Shown: piece after piece, positions 6,145 through 13,089 of the stretch
How the letters are laid out: each line of letters opens with the position of its first letter
Numbering within the stretch: the stretch's first letter is position 1
Assembly (NCBI GenBank): GCA_963621995.1
Contig: CAVFFZ010000033.1
Span: 1-13,142 of the forward strand
Direction: 5' to 3'
Source: UMGS1663 sp963621995
Lineage (GTDB): Bacteria; Bacillota; Clostridia; TANB77; CAG-508
Length of the DNA: 13,142 nt
Translations under genes and position numbers: made by a program
The notes under the pieces: model-generated
What the model was told of the DNA's origin: nothing
Database searches by the model: none
The model's input: only the letters and a program-made list of their open reading frames with translations

Positions 6145-6904
6145 CTATATATTAATTTTTCCTTTTATTACTGATTCATCATCAATTTTATTTAGTATTG
6201 TATATATAACATTCTTTACTGTTGGTTTTGTGTCATCAAAAAATTTAAAGTATTTTCTTACCCTTTCTTTTTTGCATACTTTATACATACAATCATTTGC
6301 TTTATTTATATCACACTTGATATTATGTAACGTCTTATTATATTTCTTTGCAACAATAGGATATACATCTTCTTTTAAGTTAAAAATATCATATTCTCCA
6401 CTTTCATATATTAGTAAAATTGCATCTATTAAATATTGTGTTCCTTTATGAGAAATATCATAACCTAAATATAATATTTCATCTGTGATTTTATTTTCTA
6501 ATATTCTTGAATCTTTTAAAGATTCTTTATATTCCAAAAGTTCATTTATCTTTTTTAGAATATCATTCATTTTTGTATTTTTATAAATTATGGAATGTAT
6601 CATTTCGTTTTCTCTTAAAGTAATTACATTTTCAATCTCTCCTGATATGATAATAAATGAATCTTCATATTTTTCTTTATCTAATATTCTTTCTAGTACT
6701 TCTTGTCCATTATAAAAAGGCATTTTATAATCTAGTAGAATAACATCTATATTATTCTCATTATTTAGTATTTTTAAAGTTTTTTTTCCCATTCATTGCA
6801 ATATTACATACTTTTATATTATCATTTTTTTCATTTATATAATTCATCAAATTTACAGCATAGTCTATATTATCATTATCTTTATAATAGAGAGAGTAAA
6901 TTGT
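6145..6904 (-). pseudogene. Spo0A-like response regulator, frameshifted, start lost
   Basis: The main frame (6145-6792) gives 215 residues. It has a receiver with phospho-acceptor Asp in ILLDYKMP, a switch Ser in IIISGE and Lys in IIYKNTK. A C-terminal domain in the Spo0A pattern follows (EILYLGYDISHKGTQYLIDAI, then YPIVAKKYNKTLHNI). The receiver's N-terminal part (KDNDN, then YAVNLMNYIN and VCNIAMNGKK) lies in another frame up to about 6904. The frames join at the T8 run 6780-6787 (A8 in the mRNA); seven bases would restore NGKKTLKIL, which lines up with NGQECLEML-type Spo0A sequence. No start codon with a ribosome site is found, and an in-frame TAG sits at 6905-6907. The recognition helix is unlike that of sporulation Spo0A, so this is a paralogue or a remnant. 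It might once have controlled its neighbours; that is a guess. Confidence 0.72.
6883..6888 (+). promoter_or_regulatory. Possible -10 box (TATAAT) for secreted protein gene
   Basis: TATAAT lies 45 bases before the start codon. No matching -35 is present at normal spacing, so an activator or an alternative site is possible. Confidence 0.35.
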
Positions 6905-6933
6905 CTATACAATCATCATAGGAGGAATTGTAT

Positions 6934-7410
6934 ATGAAAAAAATGCGTAAACGGATTATAGCTTTAGCAATGGTACTTACAATGATGTTTCCTTGTACAG
7001 CATTTGCTGCAGAATCCAATGAAGATTCTATTAATAGTAATAATGTGGTAACTGCTACAGCTGAGATGGAAACTAGCGATTTCGATGGTATAAAAATGCC
7101 AAGATCAACGACTTATATCAATACATCTGGAAATAATCTTTCAAATGGTGCCAGCTACAGCGATCACTTTGCATTATCAAGAGATCAGCAAATTATTACA
7201 CAGTTATCAGTTACTGGTTCTGCTCGATTAGTTGTAAAAGTATCTAAGTATTCATGGTCTACTCAGTATACGTACTTAGATGAAACAATAACTAATGGTT
7301 CCAGTTCTAAGATTTCAAATGCTGTTTACGATGCCGGTAACTATGTATGGGTATATCTATATAGTCAGCAGGATAATACAAGCTATACTCTCAAAGTTAT
7401 GGGTAATTAG
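6934..7410 (+). CDS. Small secreted protein of unknown function
   Basis: The protein has 158 residues from ATG 6934, eight bases after AGGAGG (6920-6925); the TTG at 6928 is too close to that site. A classic signal peptide is visible: MKKMRKR, a hydrophobic core IIALAMVLTMMFPCTA, and a cleavage site AFA/AES near residue 26. The mature part starts with an acidic, Ser/Asn-rich stretch and then has alternating strand-like segments rich in Tyr, Thr and Ser, ending YTLKVMGN. That ending recalls pre-peptidase C-terminal or other beta-sandwich domains, but the match is weak. There are no cysteines in the mature part and no wall anchor. It is monocistronic, closed by a strong terminator. I do not recognise the family. 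A secreted peptide or adhesin-like role is possible but unsupported. Confidence 0.8.
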   Translation: MKKMRKRIIALAMVLTMMFPCTAFAAESNEDSINSNNVVTATAEMETSDFDGIKMPRSTTYINTSGNNLSNGASYSDHFALSRDQQIITQLSVTGSARLVVKVSKYSWSTQYTYLDETITNGSSSKISNAVYDAGNYVWVYLYSQQDNTSYTLKVMGN

Positions 7411-7470
7411 CATATTGTTTTAGAAAATTATTAAGATACCTTATAACCTACTAGACAATTTATTCTCTCA

Positions 7471-7499
7471 AAAAACTGATGCAAATGCATCAGTTTTTT
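7471..7499. terminator. Strong bidirectional terminator
   Basis: AAAAACTGATGC (7471-7482), loop AAAT, GCATCAGTTTTT (7487-7498): a 12-pair stem with T runs on both strands, between the secreted protein gene and the convergent anti-sigma gene. Confidence 0.93.
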
Positions 7500-7506
7500 A
7501 TGTCAA

Positions 7507-8130
7507 TTATTCAGCTAATTCATTTGTTTTTATATCCCATATTTTTCTTTTATTTCCATTTGTATCTTCTATATAAATCCTTTTTACCTTTTCATCTATT
7601 TCAAAATCGTAGACTGTTCTTGTTGCTTTTATATCTTTTTTTAATGGATGTTTTCCTATAAATTTAAGATATATTGACGTACTTCCATCATCTTCCGTAA
7701 CTTTATATTCTGATAATTTAAAACTATTTTTTATATTATATATATCAAATGTCAATATATTTTTTTCGTTTATTTTATATTCTTGTCTATATATAATTTC
7801 CAATTGACTTATGTCATAATTAAATTCTGTATTTTTATCATAAATAAATAATATTATAAAAATACTCAGTAAAACACATATTGTCAATAAAACAGCAAGA
7901 ATGATGGATTTTATTTTGCTTTTCCTATACCCTTTCAAAAAATCAATTTGTTCATCTTGATTATTTATAATTTCATCTGGAATTTCTTTATTCATATCTT
8001 GAAACTCTTTCAAACAATTTTTACATGTTTGTAAATGCTCTTCTACTAACTTATTTGATGCAGTACTCAGTATTTTATCACTATAACTAGGTAATAAATC
8101 TTTAATAATATCACAATCAATAAACTTCAT
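7507..8130 (-). CDS. Zinc-binding transmembrane anti-sigma factor
   Basis: The protein has 207 residues. The N-terminal cytoplasmic part carries a zf-HC2/ZAS motif, H32-x3-C36-x2-C39 (HLQTCKNC) with an upstream Cys6, typical of anti-sigma factors that hold ECF sigma factors. One membrane helix follows at about residues 75-97 (SIILAVLLTICVLLSIFIILFI). The outer C-terminal part of roughly 110 residues contains strand-like segments and would sense the envelope signal; I do not recognise its fold. The start codon overlaps the stop of the sigma gene (ATGA at 8127-8130), a translational coupling expected for a sigma/anti-sigma pair. The ribosome site AGGAAG lies within the end of the sigma gene. 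The signal is unknown. Confidence 0.85.
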   Translation of the reverse strand: MKFIDCDIIKDLLPSYSDKILSTASNKLVEEHLQTCKNCLKEFQDMNKEIPDEIINNQDEQIDFLKGYRKSKIKSIILAVLLTICVLLSIFIILFIYDKNTEFNYDISQLEIIYRQEYKINEKNILTFDIYNIKNSFKLSEYKVTEDDGSTSIYLKFIGKHPLKKDIKATRTVYDFEIDEKVKRIYIEDTNGNKRKIWDIKTNELAE

Positions 8131-8608
8131 ATAATATCTTCCTTTCTTATTTTTTGTTTTCCTCTAAAAAATGTTATTCTTGCCCAATTTTCATTTTTAT
8201 TTAATATTTTTCCTATTTCTTTAAACGTAAAGTCTCCTGTAAACCTTAGATACATTACTTCTCTTGTATTTACATCTAGATTTTGAAGGGCAACATATAA
8301 TTTTATTTTTTTTTCATTTTTAATATAATTTTCTTCTATTTCAATATTGTCTGCAATTTTTAATTCATCAATAGGTACCATATTTTTTGAATTATCTTTT
8401 TTTAATTTCTTATAAAGAATTTTTTTGCAATAGAACATAACCATGTAGAAATTTTGCAATCCCCCTTAAATTTATTTATTCCGGTTATTGCTATTACAAA
8501 TGTTTCTTGCATGATTTCTTCTGATAAACTTATATCTCCTGTAATATTGAAAATATAATTTTTTATTAAGTTAGCATATTTTTTATAAATTATTTCTATA
8601 CTTTCCAC
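8127..8608 (-). pseudogene. ECF-type RNA polymerase sigma factor, frameshifted
   Basis: GTG at 8608 follows GAAAGGA (8616-8622) and opens with sigma region 2: IYKKYANLIKNYIFNITGD, then EEIMQETFVIA and FKGDCKISTWLCSIAKK. That frame stops at 8402. Region 4 is in the next frame: LDVNTREVMYLRFTGDFTFK, then EIGKILNKNENWARI and a basic end. One extra A in the A7 run (T7 at 8420-8426) would join IAKK to ILYKKLKKDN, just as canonical ECF factors continue. The joined length would be about 160 residues, normal for the group. It is followed directly by its anti-sigma. The downstream frame has no ribosome site of its own. As written, active sigma could only arise by slippage; decay and base-call error are equally possible. 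Confidence 0.82.
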
Positions 8609-8631
8609 TATTTTTTCCTTTCTATTATTTT

Positions 8632-8658
8632 AGTGTCATTTTTTTTATATTCGTTACA
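8632..8658 (-). promoter_or_regulatory. Candidate ECF-type autoregulated promoter
   Basis: Read on the minus strand: TGTAAC (8653-8658), 15 bases, GACACT (8632-8637), about 25 bases before the sigma start. A TGTAAC/TGAAAC-like -35 is usual for ECF factors that drive their own operon. No housekeeping promoter is evident. Confidence 0.45.
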
Positions 8659-8696
8659 ATATTTTATTTATTATTTTTATATATTCACAATTTATA

Positions 8697-8850
8697 ATCG
8701 AGTAGAAAATAAATAATTATTTTATTTATTCCCTCTCACACCACCGTACGTACCGTTCGGTATACGGCAGTTCAATTTGTAGATTCAATATGTACCTTTG
8801 TATATTGATCTAGTAGAAATACTAGGCCTCTTTTTAACTTTAGGGGGTAA
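8697..8850 (-). mobile_element. 3' remnant of a group II intron (domains V and VI)
   Basis: On the minus strand, about 8773-8739 folds as domain V: CCGTATACC, loop GAAC, then GGTACGTACGG with a two-base CG bulge. GGTGTGAGAGG follows, then an AT-rich domain VI hairpin, and the usual intron end CTACTCGAT at 8697. Upstream are short hairpins (CTAGTA/TACTAG; TCAATAT/ATATTGA) like the region before domain V. No reverse transcriptase and no GTGCG 5' end remain, so the element is dead. The remnant begins right at the T run of the tRNA-Lys terminator, the kind of site that group IIC introns target. Assignment is from recalled sequence pattern and structure. Confidence 0.72.
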
Positions 8851-8875
8851 AAAAAAGCACATATCTAATGTGCTT
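8849..8875 (-). terminator. Terminator of tRNA-Lys
   Basis: Minus-strand stem AAGCACAT / ATGTGCTT with a five-base loop, followed by eight T residues. Confidence 0.9.
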
Positions 8876-8887
8876 CAACCCTTTATT

Positions 8888-8963
8888 TGGTGCGCCATCG
8901 GGGGGTCGAACCCCGGACCTTCTGATTAAGAGTCAGCTGCTCTACCAACTGAGCTAATAGCGC
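8888..8963 (-). tRNA. tRNA-Lys (anticodon CTT)
   Basis: A 76-base gene. Acceptor arms GCGCTAT and ATGGCGC pair (one G-T), followed by A and encoded CCA. The D arm is GCTCAGTTGGTAGAGC, the anticodon loop CTCTTAA, and the T arm CGGGG-TTCGACC-CCCCG. The 27:43 pair is G-A, a small departure. It has its own promoter and terminator. Confidence 0.95.
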
Positions 8964-8978
8964 TTATCAACAATGTTT

Positions 8979-9007
8979 ATTATACGACTATTTCTTTTCT
9001 TTGTCAA
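8979..9007 (-). promoter_or_regulatory. Consensus sigma-A promoter of tRNA-Lys
   Basis: Minus strand TTGACA (9002-9007), 17 bases, TATAAT (8979-8984): a perfect match, 16 bases before the tRNA. Confidence 0.92.
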
Positions 9008-9020
9008 TAGTAAAATGGCT

Positions 9021-9059
9021 CAAAAGGGACGTTTTAAATGTTTTATAGAGTCCCTTTTG
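9021..9059 (-). terminator. Stem-loop after VanW gene
   Basis: CAAAAGGGAC (9021-9030) and GTCCCTTTTG (9050-9059) pair perfectly, 13 bases past the VanW stop codon. The T run on the minus strand is weak. Confidence 0.7.
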
Positions 9060-9071
9060 TTTCATTATTTT

Positions 9072-10730
9072 TTAATTTAATTCTTTTATTTGTTCTAATA
9101 AATCTGGGTTTATTTTTTCTTCATTTGAGCTATCCATTACTATTACTTCTTGTGCTTTCTTTGTTCCTTTTTTTATAATTCTTTCTAAAGGACTATATGT
9201 ATCACTGGATATTTGTTCTTTTGATACAACTATTCCGTTGTATTTTACTATTTTATATGTTTCAGATTTTGCCCCGTTTGCCCCATTTTGTACAATTTCT
9301 TCTTCATCCTCTTGTAATGTAGAATCATTTACATATTTTGTACTGTAAGATATTACTTCTGTTACCTTACTCTCTATTACTACTTCATATTCTTTTTCTT
9401 CTTTAATTCCATAAATACTTGTAGTTACCACACCATTCTTAACCTCTGATGTTATCTTTATAGGGTAACTTCGTGTATTTTTAAAACAAAAGTCAATTGT
9501 TCCCCAAGATACTGTTGCATCTCTTCCTGCTGTTACATATGATGTTAAAAACCTATGATTACTTCTTGATGTAATTTCTAAATTAGCATAAAGTACAGAA
9601 TTATATAATGTAGAAGATAATTGGCAAATTCCACCACCTATTCCATCTACAACCTTTCCACCAGCATATACAGCAGCTTCTTTATAACCTTTTTCTATAG
9701 TTCTTTCACCTACTACTTGATTGTATGAGAAAGTTTCTCCTGGTAAAATTATTGTTCCATCTATTTTTTCAGAAGCTAATTCTAAATTCGTTATTCTGTT
9801 TTGGTTACTTGTATTATATGTAGTTGAGAATGTACCTAACATTTGAGGAAATGCTTCTTCCCCTAAATCATTTAATGTTATTTCTGGTATTGTTATTTTT
9901 AAAGGTATTACATATTCTTCTTTTTGTTCTTCTAAAATATTTTTTGCCTCTTCCAATGATATAGCAAAATCAACCCCATTTACATGTGAATGTACTTCTA
10001 ATGGTTCTTGCGAAATATATGCATTTTGTGCATCTTTTTTTATTTCATTATATATTTTTTCTATATTTATTTCTTCAGGTGTAATTTCATTTACTGGAAT
10101 TATAATTTCTCTATTTTCTTCTTTTTTTATTACTTCCTCTAATTGTTTTTTCAATTCTTTGCTATTTATTTGTATTCCTTTTTTACCTTTTTTTATAACT
10201 AAATTGTCTTCTTCTATATAATAATTACTTTTTTGCAAAGCATCCGGTAATGTATTATTAATTTCTTCTATTTTTTTATCTATTTTTTCTTCATTTAACT
10301 GAATATTCATTTCTAGTTTATTTTTAAATAATAAAGTAAATAATATTTCATAATTGTCTTTTATAATATTTCCTGATTTTCCTATTTGGCATGCTTTTTT
10401 TATTAATTCATCTATATTTACAGAAGCGTCAAATTCCTCTATTGTTATATTTTCTGATAATTCATTATATTTTAATTCAATATTGCTTAAAGCTGTTTCT
10501 TTATACCATGTTTCTATTTTTTCTTTTGCTTCTTCTTGTGAAAGATTTGAAACATTTATATCTCCTATATAAACTCTATTTATTATTTTATTATTTCCCA
10601 TATTTATTAGAGAAAAAATAACAGAAATAAACAACAAAAATAATAGTAATATTAATATTGTAAATATCACTTTTTTGTCTATTTTTTTAGTGTTTCTATT
10701 TCTGTTTCTTGTATTTGATCTTCTAGACAT
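9072..10730 (-). CDS. VanW family membrane-anchored cell-wall protein with G5 domain
   Basis: The protein has 552 residues. A basic start rich in Arg and Asn leads into one membrane helix (about 21-44, VIFTILILLLFLLFISVIF), leaving the rest outside. Residues about 50-300 carry PG_binding_4-type segments. The VanW domain follows, with VVDGIGGGICQLSSTLYNSV around Cys369 and then GRDATVSWGTIDFCFKN. Residues of about 440-510 form a G5 domain, thought to bind wall sugars. VanW accompanies some glycopeptide-resistance operons, but proteins of this build are common in Clostridia and no van ligase or dehydrogenase is nearby, so resistance should not be read from it. The start ATG at 10730 follows GAGGAG. 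It is transcribed alone and divergently from the XRE regulator. Its exact enzymatic role is unknown for the family. Confidence 0.88.
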   Translation of the reverse strand: MSRRSNTRNRNRNTKKIDKKVIFTILILLLFLLFISVIFSLINMGNNKIINRVYIGDINVSNLSQEEAKEKIETWYKETALSNIELKYNELSENITIEEFDASVNIDELIKKACQIGKSGNIIKDNYEILFTLLFKNKLEMNIQLNEEKIDKKIEEINNTLPDALQKSNYYIEEDNLVIKKGKKGIQINSKELKKQLEEVIKKEENREIIIPVNEITPEEINIEKIYNEIKKDAQNAYISQEPLEVHSHVNGVDFAISLEEAKNILEEQKEEYVIPLKITIPEITLNDLGEEAFPQMLGTFSTTYNTSNQNRITNLELASEKIDGTIILPGETFSYNQVVGERTIEKGYKEAAVYAGGKVVDGIGGGICQLSSTLYNSVLYANLEITSRSNHRFLTSYVTAGRDATVSWGTIDFCFKNTRSYPIKITSEVKNGVVTTSIYGIKEEKEYEVVIESKVTEVISYSTKYVNDSTLQEDEEEIVQNGANGAKSETYKIVKYNGIVVSKEQISSDTYSPLERIIKKGTKKAQEVIVMDSSNEEKINPDLLEQIKELN

Positions 10731-10751
10731 ATTTTCTCCTCTTTTCTTTTT

Positions 10752-10780
10752 ATATTATCATATAGAGTTTGTTTTTACAA
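10752..10780 (-). promoter_or_regulatory. Sigma-A-like promoter of VanW gene
   Basis: Minus strand TTGTAA (10775-10780), 17 bases, TAATAT (10752-10757), 22 bases before the start codon. Confidence 0.6.
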
Positions 10781-10821
10781 TATTCCGAATATTACTTTTT
10801 TATTAATTTTTTATTTATTTA

Positions 10822-10850
10822 TAGACATTTTTTATTTTATTTTATATAAT
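10822..10850 (+). promoter_or_regulatory. Sigma-A promoter of XRE-S24 regulator
   Basis: TAGACA (10822-10827), 17 bases, TATAAT (10845-10850). The bases just after the -10 read AATGTCAA, giving ATAATGTCAA across the box, which recurs at the CBM gene promoter. Confidence 0.75.
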
Positions 10851-10883
10851 AATGTCAAATATCATTGAAAGAGGTAGATTTAC

Positions 10884-11453
10884 ATGTTAGGAAGCATGAT
10901 TACAAAAATTAGAAAAGACAAACATATTACAAAAATGGAACTTTCAAGACGTACAGGTTTAAACGTTGGTCATATTACTCATATAGAAAAAGAAGAAAGA
11001 TTCCCTACACATAAAACTCTAAAATTAATTGCATCTGCTTTAGATACTCCTTATCAAATTTTGTCACTTTTATATGATATTGAAAATAAAGAAGAGTATA
11101 AAAGATGCAATATGATAAATCACCTTTCTTATGACCATGTTTTAGCAGTTGATAATTTTTCAAATTTTATAAAGTGTCCTTCTTCTGCTTCAAATGCATC
11201 TATTGCAATAAAGGTTCAAGATGACTCAATGGCACCTTTTTTAGAAAAAGATGATTTTGTATTTTTAGAACTAAATATTCCTCTTAATAATAAAGATATT
11301 GGTCTATTTGAATATAACAATAATTTTGTTATTAGAAGATTTATTATTCGTAAAGATAAATTAGTTTTAAGAGCAGAAAATAAGAACTATGCTGATATTG
11401 ATTTAAATGAAAATGATGATTTTAAAATTATTGGAAAAATTATAAAAAATTAA
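10884..11453 (+). CDS. XRE transcriptional regulator with S24/LexA-like C-terminal domain
   Basis: The protein has 189 residues from ATG 10884 after AAAGAGG. Residues 5-60 form an HTH_3 domain (ITKMELSRRTGLNVGHITHI, then THKTLKLIASALD). Residues of about 100-188 follow the S24 peptidase fold of LexA and CI repressors: VQDDSMAPFLEKDDFVFLE with Ser115, then NNFVIRRFII and ENKNYADI. Two features argue against self-cleavage. The position of the catalytic Lys (usually VKRL) is Arg151 here, and no Ala-Gly cleavage pair is seen before the domain (SASNAS instead). It is probably a DNA-binding repressor that dimerises through a dead S24 domain. It is monocistronic with its own promoter and divergent from the VanW gene; it may act on either, but no target is shown. 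Confidence 0.85.
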   Translation: MLGSMITKIRKDKHITKMELSRRTGLNVGHITHIEKEERFPTHKTLKLIASALDTPYQILSLLYDIENKEEYKRCNMINHLSYDHVLAVDNFSNFIKCPSSASNASIAIKVQDDSMAPFLEKDDFVFLELNIPLNNKDIGLFEYNNNFVIRRFIIRKDKLVLRAENKNYADIDLNENDDFKIIGKIIKN

Positions 11454-11563
11454 GATTAATATTTTTGGATATATAAAAATTTCTAATAAATTAAAAATTG
11501 TCATATTTATTAATAATAGCAATAAAAATTTTGAAAAATATTACAAATTTTTGTAAAAAACAC

Positions 11564-11592
11564 TTGAATATTGTATTTTTTAATATTATAAT
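11564..11592 (+). promoter_or_regulatory. Sigma-A promoter of CBM-type protein gene
   Basis: TTGAAT (11564-11569), 17 bases, TATAAT (11587-11592), followed by GTCAA. Confidence 0.72.
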
Positions 11593-11629
11593 GTCAATAC
11601 AAAAGATAAAATTAAGGAGAGATATACTG

Positions 11630-12109
11630 ATGGAATTAGTTAAAAATATATTTTTTAATACAGATAGAATAGTTGAAGGAAGTAAATTGAAAATTTCTTA
11701 TGTAGGGTATTTATTTCAAAATAGTTCTGAAAAAGTCTATTTACACTATGGTTTTGGATTAAATTGGGATAATGTTTCTGAAATAGAAATGGAAAAAACT
11801 GAACTTGGTTTTCAATGTGAAATAGATATTTTGGCAGGAGAAACTTTAAATCTTTGCTTTAAAAATAATGCTAATGTTTGGGATAATAATTTCGGACAAA
11901 ATTTTGTATTTCCTATAGAAGAAAAACAAGAGCAAGAGGAAAGTGAAACTTCTTTAGTTTTAGCTGAAGAAAATGGAATGCAAATACATAAAGGACTAAG
12001 AAAAGCTTATATTTGGAGCAAAAAAATAAAATTAGCAGTATATAAAATAATAAAATATTTTCCCAAAATAATCTCTGGGAATTATAAGAGAAAAATAAAT
12101 GAAGAATAA
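11630..12109 (+). CDS. Small cytoplasmic protein with CBM25/53-like carbohydrate-binding domain
   Basis: The protein has 159 residues. I start at ATG 11630, nine bases after AAGGAGA (11614-11620); the longer open frame back to 11498 runs through the promoter. Residues of about 8-97 read like a starch-binding module of family 25/53: VYLHYGFGLNWDNVSEIEME, then GFQCEIDILAG and FKNNANVWDNNFGQNFVFPI, with aromatic residues at the usual ligand positions. An acidic Glu/Gln-rich linker (EEKQEQEESE) follows, then a basic C-terminal region of about 45 residues (GLRKAYIWSKKIKL, then KYFPKIISGNYKRK). There is no signal peptide and no catalytic domain, so it would meet glycogen or another glucan inside the cell. 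The role is unknown; a glycogen-associated protein is one idea. Confidence 0.75.
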   Translation: MELVKNIFFNTDRIVEGSKLKISYVGYLFQNSSEKVYLHYGFGLNWDNVSEIEMEKTELGFQCEIDILAGETLNLCFKNNANVWDNNFGQNFVFPIEEKQEQEESETSLVLAEENGMQIHKGLRKAYIWSKKIKLAVYKIIKYFPKIISGNYKRKINEE

Positions 12110-12146
12110 TGCTAAACTGAATGTGTCTTTTCATACGATACTCCTT

Positions 12147-12185
12147 AAAAATAGAATTACGAAAATTTCGTAATTCTATTTTTTA
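12147..12185. terminator. Bidirectional terminator between CBM gene and reductase
   Basis: A long near-perfect palindrome: AAAATAGAATTACGA pairs with TCGTAATTCTATTTT, closed by AAAATT-type loop bases, with A and T runs on either side. It overlaps the last codons of the reductase gene. Confidence 0.9.
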
Positions 12186-12911
12186 TATATTCCATCCACC
12201 ATTAATTTCTATTATTTGTCCTGTTGTATAATCTTCTTCTATAAGCCATTTAACACATTTTGCAATTGTTTCTGGACTTCCTATTTTCCCAAGTGGTATT
12301 TCTTCTTCTATATTTGCTAATTCCTCATCTGACAAATATTTATTCATGTCTGTATCTATAATTCCTGGAGCTATACTATTTACTCTTATATTTGAAGGTC
12401 CCAATTCTTTTGCTAAAGATTTAGTCATTGCATCTACTCCTGCTTTTGCAACACTATAGTGCGTTTCGCAAGCTGCTCCTGTTATTCCCCATATAGAAGA
12501 TATATTTATTATACATCCTTCTTTTTCATGTATCATATATGGTAGTACTTCTTGTGTTGTATAAAATACCGAATTTAAATTTACATTTAACATGTTGTTC
12601 CAGTCTTCGTCTGTAATATCTGTAAATAATCTTGTTTGAGATATACCTGCATTATTTATTAATACATCTATCTTTTTAAATTTATTAATTGTAAATTCTA
12701 TTAACTTTTTTACTTCTTCTCTTTTTGACACATCTGCTTTAAAGATTTCCACATTCTTTCCTTGTTTTGTGAATTCCTCTTGTAATTTTTCAGCAATCTC
12801 TTCTGATTTATTATAGTTTAATACTATATTATATTCTTCTTTTGCTAGTATTTTTACTATTGCTGCTCCTATTCCTCTAGATGCACCTGTAACTATAATT
12901 GTTTTTTTCAT
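12183..12911 (-). CDS. ymfI: Short-chain dehydrogenase, probably EF-P 5-aminopentanone reductase
   Basis: The protein has 242 residues from ATG 12911, preceded by AGGTGA (12917-12922). The in-frame GTG at 12920 lies in that ribosome site. It is a classical SDR: NAD(P)-binding TGASRGIG near residue 8, NNAG, catalytic Ser in NISSIWG, and Tyr/Lys in YSVAK. The stretch SIWGITGAACETHYSVAKAG is the form I recall for YmfI, which reduces 5-aminopentanone on a lysine of elongation factor P in Bacillus. FabG (3-oxoacyl-ACP reductase) is the near alternative; no fatty-acid genes flank it, which favours YmfI. It stands alone, with a tRNA terminator upstream. No clear promoter of its own is seen. The reading frame is complete and shows no loss of key residues. 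Confidence 0.85.
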   Translation of the reverse strand: MKKTIIVTGASRGIGAAIVKILAKEEYNIVLNYNKSEEIAEKLQEEFTKQGKNVEIFKADVSKREEVKKLIEFTINKFKKIDVLINNAGISQTRLFTDITDEDWNNMLNVNLNSVFYTTQEVLPYMIHEKEGCIINISSIWGITGAACETHYSVAKAGVDAMTKSLAKELGPSNIRVNSIAPGIIDTDMNKYLSDEELANIEEEIPLGKIGSPETIAKCVKWLIEEDYTTGQIIEINGGWNI

Positions 12912-12960
12912 TTTTATCACCTATGAATTATATTTTTTTCTAAAAATACTCTTTAAATGC

Positions 12961-12994
12961 AAAAAACCAAGCAAGTAATGATACAAGCTTGATT
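12961..12994 (-). terminator. Terminator of tRNA-Glu/Thr cluster
   Basis: Minus strand AATCAAGC and GCTTGGTT pair (one G-T), followed by T residues. Confidence 0.8.
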
Positions 12995-13002
12995 TTAAGT
13001 AT

Positions 13003-13078
<76 letters not shown>

Positions 13079-13089
13079 ATACAAGGTAT

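Noticed and set aside
9072..10730. Vancomycin-resistance gene
   Set aside because: VanW/G5 proteins are widespread in Clostridia and no vanA/B, vanH or vanX partner is near.
12124..12129. Third GTCTTT -10 box
   Set aside because: No GTTACA 17 bases upstream and no gene in the right direction downstream.
12927..12932. TATAAT on the minus strand as the reductase promoter
   Set aside because: The start point would fall inside the ribosome site, leaving almost no leader, and the -35 is poor.
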